Assembly: GCA_037178975.1 (NCBI GenBank)
Contig: JASJZH010000004.1
Location: forward strand, 5,828,001-5,892,000
Length of the DNA: 64,000 bases
Reading direction: 5' to 3'
Source of the DNA: Oscheius tipulae
Lineage: Eukaryota > Nematoda > Chromadorea > Rhabditida > Rhabditidae
This document shows, in pieces, positions 59,201-64,000 of the stretch (its first letter is position 1; every line of letters begins with the position of its first letter). The position numbers were made by a program, and so were the translations under genes. The notes under the pieces are model-generated. The model had not been told where the DNA came from, did not search any database, and saw nothing but the letters and a program-made list of their open reading frames with translations.

Positions 59201-61619
59201 CTATGATAATACTGGTTACATAGGTGGTTCTACCTTAGGGATGGTTTTTAGTCATACATGATCTTCCCCCTCCAAAAGATTGAGTACATGCATAAACTCA
59301 GGAAAGTTCTTGACTGACAAATACTTACAAGAGTGGCCAGAAAGGTGTATCCAGATAGATCATGCAGATTTTTTTTTCCAATTGTACCCATGTATGATTC
59401 TTCCAGAACCGTCGACGAGATCATCCTCCCAACCAAGATGGCTCTTCTACAAATCTCCATCTCCTCCTCCATCCTACTGTTTGACTTTTACAAGCTGGAA
59501 AAGAAGATGTCGCGCGAGAACAGGGAAGAATTTATGGCCGCTCTTCTCATGAGTGACGGTCGAAAACTTGGTTTCGATTTTGTGAATGACCTCACAACGA
59601 TGACGGTTAGAGGTGGAACGAAGTACGTGAACCACAACAAAAACTGCGTCTGCCTGAAGAAACTCATCACTCTGGTTGGTAACATGTAACTCTTTATAAG
59701 TTATCCATCTATTCAGATTCAAGAAGTAGACCCAGAATTTATTGACCTCCGAAAACGAAGAGTCTTTTCTGAGGACGAGGCAGACCAGCCTCTCTCCTTC
59801 GGTCTTTCGGATCTCTGCAAGAAACTTCTCAACGTGGAACTGGATAAGAGCGAACAGGTACGCAACCATTTTAAACGATAAATTAGCCAACTGTACCCAA
59901 TATCGAGGGTCCCGGAAATCCGCACTCGCAATCCTTTCCACTCGTTACACCATTGAAAAAAAGCGGCAAAGTGTTTTTCAAAGAACAATGATCCCTTGCT
60001 CTATTTCTTACATTTTTTGCAACTGATACGGTCACAAGTGAAATTTTTTTTTGAAAAACTGAGAATGTGATGGTATAGATGCGAGTGCAAAATTTTCCGT
60101 TCTTGAGAATCTCCTTTCAGCTGTCCAACTGGTCATGTAGACCTCTACGAGCCAAACAAGTCAAGTACGCTGCTCTGGATGCGGAAATCCTAATTACTGT
60201 ATACGAAAAGATCCGAGAACGGGTAGAAGAGCGGGGCTTGGACTTTGAGGAGCTGATCAATGCCTCCCTGTCTGACATGGACCTGGCCAAGAGAGAAAAG
60301 AGGACCAGGATCTCGATTCAGAATATGAAATGGGAGGCCATCTGTGATGTAAGCATCGAACCTACTGCTACTTTCGAAAAATACTCATCAGTCAATCAGC
60401 TATTTCCAGGTTCTCGAGATGCCGAAAGACGGGAGTCGTGGTCAAAAGGCTACCGACTACAAATGTGCCGTCGATCAGATGCATCTTGGCCTCGGAATAC
60501 ACTTGAGACGTCTCGGAATCGATGTCTATATTCCCACAAAGAATGATCGGAAGATATCAGACTACTGTCTACTAGACACTTCCAGAAAGATAATCTCCAG
60601 TGGAGAAGCCTACCGTGCCCTGCACTCGATGTTCCAGACACGAGTTCTGAACGTCTCTAACGGACTGAGTCAGATTGAACAGCTCAGGTTTATTCTAGGA
60701 AGGGCCAACATCAGACTGGACAAGAAGGACACGTTCTCGAGATGTAAAGTAAGAGAGAGAGAGAGAAAGATGGGTGAGAGTGACTAAAAGTGGTTCTTTT
60801 TAGGAATGTAATCAATGTAGATTGGTCATTGCTCCGATGCCGGTGATAGAAGCGTTGATCAGAAGAGATGCCCTCTATGTGGATGAGAAGGCAAATGTCC
60901 TGGATGGTGCTTTCGAATTGGAAGGTGAGTCGACGAGTAAGACTTTGATAGTTGTCGCTAGGTAGCCCTGTATATAAAACCTCGTTGAAGGGCTACCTCG
61001 TCTCGACCGACTTCTGAGAGCAGTCAGGGACCGACCGTATATAATTTAAAAGACAGCTGAACTTGTATACATAGGAGAATTTGAATGGCCAACAGTCAGA
61101 CTATTTGATAATGTATCTTGAAAAGTAAGGTATTGAGAACAGGACCGAGACATTAGTACAGTGGGACAGACTAATATAAAAAACTGTCATAATGCCAGGA
61201 ACGAAGAGTGAAACTGTACAGTTAGCAGTTAAACAGTTCAGAGCACTTCAACAGACTATACACTAGGACAGAGACAGCAAAGCCTTTGGCAGATTCCAGC
61301 CGCAATCCGTATATTTTCCAGACTCGAAACAAAAGCTTCGTAAGATGGACTGTCTCGAGTACGATGGCTATGGCTGCCGAGTAGATGAGACGACAGCCGA
61401 TTGGTTCCAAGTCGACGTCTTCGCGGGAAGGATTGATATCGACCGGGCCGTAGTCATCCACGAGAACGCGGACGAATTCGTGGAGATCAGGATCGATGAG
61501 GTGACTATAGACGAATGATCTTTAAACAGTATATTCAGGTCAACAATCAGGATCTGGTCGCAGGGAAACTCTTTTACATTTGTGCTAATTGTGGGGCTGT
61601 TCACCACGAAAAGAGCTAA
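56287..61619 (+). CDS. mut-7: MUT-7-like 3'-5' exonuclease with C-terminal Mut7-C domain
   Basis: In C. elegans MUT-7 acts in RNA silencing of transposons and in RNAi. Exons from 56556: 56556-56691, 56826-56895, 57034-57059, 57339-57427, 57468-57581, 57625-57762, 57819-57939, 58474-59029, 59407-59674, 59717-59857, 60121-60348, 60410-60748, 60804-60924, 61322-61500 and 61539-61619, giving 868 residues in frame. The DEDD exonuclease core shows motif I (IIGIDSE), motif II (KLGFDFVNDL) and motif III (VKYAALDAEIL). The Mut7-C part follows (DQMHLGLGIHLRRLGIDVY, GRANIRLDKKDTFSRC) with zinc-ribbon pairs CNQC and CANC. A purine-rich exon at 56287 (MELIQILPGHLRRFAQK) probably supplies the N-terminus, which would bring the length near that of C. 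elegans MUT-7. Its splice to 56548-56556 is uncertain. Confidence 0.82.
56949..57020. repeat. Imperfect hairpin in an intron of the MUT-7-like gene
   Basis: Arms of about 24 bases (AACTCTAATCGAGGATAACA and its near complement TGTTATCCCAGATTAGAGTT) are separated by about 21 bases, within intron 56896-57033. Transcribed in sense, it would fold into a stem-loop. Confidence 0.6.
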
Positions 61620-62305
61620 CCACAATGGACTGTGTCTTTTTCACGGGTTTAGATAAATTTTGATAAGCAAAACAAGGGAGCCGGTAATGGTCTTGGAAAT
61701 TTCTAAAAAAAAAAAAATTCGACATCTATGGGAGCTATTGATCCTAAAAATGTCGTTGTATAGACATTTCAATGGCTGTAAAAGTATTACTGAAAGAACA
61801 TTGGCAACAGTCCGGCCACTCTTGACTAAAACTTGTCAAGCTACAGTCTACAATCAAGCAGAATCGAAGAAGTACTCGTAAAGTAAAGTTTTTTTCTATC
61901 TTCCAATCACAAACTTTCATTAGGAGAGACAAAAAAATCATTAGGAGAGACAAAACTCGGTTCTTCCTCGAGAACTTGACAGAAACCATAAACTTGGTAT
62001 AAAGGCAGTTTTTCAGCTTCTATCCATTTTTTCAGAGCCACGAAGATCTTGTTTTCCTGTCAGAGCACACGGACAACCAAGCAGAATGCAGGAGAATACT
62101 CGTAAGGTCACTTAATAACCTGCTTGTGCTTCTCACCAAGTATAATATAAACTCCGTCTAGTCGTTTATACTGATCTCATTGCCGGTTTTTTTGTTTTAT
62201 TGTTCGTGAATCTGATTCCTTAACCCGTCCATTTTGACACTCTATATCTTTAAGCGACCATCTTCTCCCGTTCCTCGTCTTCGTCTTCGTCGTTGTGAAA
62301 CAGGG
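61620..62305. other. Convergent intergenic region
   Basis: Between the 3' ends of the MUT-7-like and four-transmembrane genes. A/T-rich with an A12 run near 61706; no gene recognised. Confidence 0.4.
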
Positions 62306-63190
62306 CTAAAAAGGGTCGAGTATTATCTGCATAATGACCTCACGTTTATTCAGGAAGGGTACCAAAAGGGCACACACCAAATTGCCGAAAACGAAGAAGG
62401 CGATGAGAATAGACAGCCACCATTCCCGGATGAAACTCATCTGCACGTTCTTCCAACAGTTCTGGAATTGGCTAGAGTTAAAGGTGCAGTAAGGTAAGAC
62501 ACCATCCAGTCAGGGACTTCTTTGTCATCGTCTGAGACACACTCCAACTTGTCTTCCAGTTCAGATACGTAGATTTCTTCCTTCTCGGCAGCAATGAAGT
62601 TGTTGATGAACATCGTTGTGGCGGGAGGACAGATGGCTGCAGCCAGGAGAAGGGCCACGAAAAGTGACACAAGATATGCCATCAATAGGTAGAACTTGAT
62701 CCAGGCCAAACGAGGCAGGATGAAACACTAAAATGTTCTGACTGAATGAAATCTCTCGCAGGGTTTACCATATGGTGGGGGTTGCCCTTCTTATCGAAAA
62801 AGTCGAAGAATTGAGGAATGATGATGAACATACAGAGCAGGATTCCAATGGCGGATAGAGCCCATAAGAGGAGCATGACGTCCTTGTACTAAAAGAGCTG
62901 GAATGTCTGCTTGATTGAGCTTCAGACCTACATGTTCCATTTGAAGATGTTCAGCCTCTGTCCACTCAAAATCTTCAGCTCCCTTTTCAACTGTGTCGTT
63001 GAACATTTTGTAGGCAATTGGGAGAACTGTAGCTGCCAGTTTGTAGAACGCTTATCTCATTATTGTTGTGTAAACAAAATGACAAACCTTCGCTGACAGC
63101 CAAAACCACGGAAGAGAAAAGTAGGTTGAAACCAGCGAAAAGTATGACGGGATATTTGTAGAGAGGAGGTAGACATCGGAAGAAAGACAT
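62306..63190 (-). CDS. Four-transmembrane protein, tetraspanin-like topology
   Basis: Exons 63088-63190, 62932-63032, 62769-62888, 62503-62727 and 62306-62461 give 234 residues. The start MSFFRCLPPLYKYP leads into membrane segment 1 (VILFAGFNLLFSSVVLAV). Segment 2 is LLLWALSAIGILLCMFIII, segment 3 FYLLMAYLVSLFVALLLAA and segment 4 WWLSILIAFFVFGNLVCALL. A loop of about 65 residues between segments 3 and 4 has few cysteines (CPPATT, LECVSDDD, NCWKN) and a DW pair. The layout and length recall tetraspanins, but the CCG motif is absent and the first loop is unusually acidic and long, so membership is unproven. The last intron uses acceptor AATTCCAG, 10 bases past a CTAG that would break the frame. 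Confidence 0.75.
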
Positions 63191-63904
63191 TCTGGAATTG
63201 TTCGTTCTCCAGACTCATCCAGATGCAGTGACTTAGCAGTAATGAAGAGCAATTTGTGGCCTTTCATTATATTGAATTCAAAGAATGATTATCTACGGGT
63301 TGACTTCTATCCACCAAACAGTTTCTCTTTCTACTTCAAAAGTTGTTAAAGGGCTGGGATGATCAAATTTGTTTGCGCTAACTTCGAATAAACGTGTCTA
63401 GAAGACTGATAAAAACATTCCAAACAGTCCAAGTACAGTAAACAATCGTTATTTATGATTGTGATGGAGGATCAATAAGACGCAATGTGATCTGACCAGC
63501 TGAAAGAGAAAATTCGCGCTGATAGGTGTGGGAAGTGAAAAGGGGAGAGAACAGTGGCGGATTATGAAAATTAGGATTATCGAGAAAGTTGGGCACAATC
63601 GTGTGGAGAGAACTATTGGTCATACGGACTGCTTTATGACCTAAACAACCGACACTTCGCAGAATGGTGGCGAAAACGGTTTTCTCCACAACAATAGGCA
63701 GTGAGACTGACCATGCGCAGGAAGTCGTCTCTCTCGAAGCAACAAATGACTTAAAGAAAGCGGATGAGAACAACATTTATACAAAAAGAACGAGGAAGTT
63801 CACAATGACAGCAACAAAGAATGCTACCAAAAGAAGAGGATGAGCGTACTTTCTCAGTACATCTTATGGCATCTGAATCTTTTTGTGAATAAGCATTTCA
63901 CACA
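63191..63904. other. Spacer with an unassigned open frame
   Basis: A 107-codon minus-strand frame (63453-63776) lacks a motif and is not called. Otherwise nothing recognised. Confidence 0.4.
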
Positions 63905-64000
63905 TTACTCCTTCTCTTCATCATCCTCGCCACTCCTCACCCGTCCTTGATACTTTTCTAGGATCATAACAGTGTAATTTGCACATGCGATTAGAGACAA
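63905..64000 (-). CDS. C-terminus of a gene running off the right edge
   Basis: An open frame enters from the right edge and ends at the TAA at 63905-63907. It encodes LSLIACANYTVMILEKYQGR and then an acidic tail VRSGEDDEEKE. The first part could be the end of a membrane segment. Too short to identify; a GT donor after QGR offers an alternative end. Confidence 0.4.
   Translation of the reverse strand: MSLIACANYTVMILEKYQGRVRSGEDDEEKE

Noticed and set aside
1-64000. CRISPR arrays, operons with ribosome binding sites, rRNA genes
   Set aside because: The window is intron-rich eukaryotic DNA; no regular direct-repeat array or rRNA-like sequence was seen.

Overview
This window is nuclear DNA from a nematode, most likely a free-living chromadorean. 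The evidence is threefold. Genes are dense on both strands and are cut by very short GT-AG introns, mostly 35-70 bases, with TTTCAG or TTTAG acceptors. Several proteins belong to families known essentially from nematodes: C6-type and ET-type cysteine-rich secreted proteins, receptor-L-domain (IRLD-like) proteins, innexins and MUT-7. The desaturase and pyrophosphatase also match C. elegans FAT-2 and PYP-1 closely by my recollection of those proteins. No similarity search was run. Gene models were built by hand from splice signals; most of the complete models sum to a multiple of three.

Layout, left to right. 1-1230 (-): 5' two thirds of a cyclin K-like gene. 2932-6286 (+): inorganic pyrophosphatase with two alternative first exons. 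6949-11369 (+): complete tolloid/BMP1-type astacin protease. 13001-17175 (-): secreted cysteine/glutamine-rich protein. 19953-24025 (-): FAT-2-like delta-12 desaturase. 24335-27351: two head-to-tail Helitron-like units of about 1.5 kb. 28.7-34.0 kb: a cluster of small secreted cysteine-rich proteins on both strands, mixed with tRNA-derived repeats and gene fragments. 35019-35495 (-): ATP synthase subunit g. About 35850-38207 (-): an innexin with two unexplained frame breaks. 38751-43020 (+): a 17-exon gene joining two receptor L domains to about eight membrane segments. 43980-47361 (-): an acidic type I membrane protein. 47.4-53.7 kb: a largely gene-poor stretch with repeats. 53733-54966 (+): PAQR3-like receptor. 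56287-61619 (+): MUT-7-like 3'-5' exonuclease. 62306-63190 (-): four-transmembrane protein. 63905-64000 (-): C-terminus of a gene running off the right edge.

The genes do not form one pathway. The points most worth following are the L-domain/multi-pass membrane gene, the tandem Helitron-like array (with a transposon-silencing gene family member, MUT-7, about 30 kb away), the alternative N-termini of the pyrophosphatase, the damaged or oddly spliced innexin, and the cluster of TATA-driven small secreted proteins.
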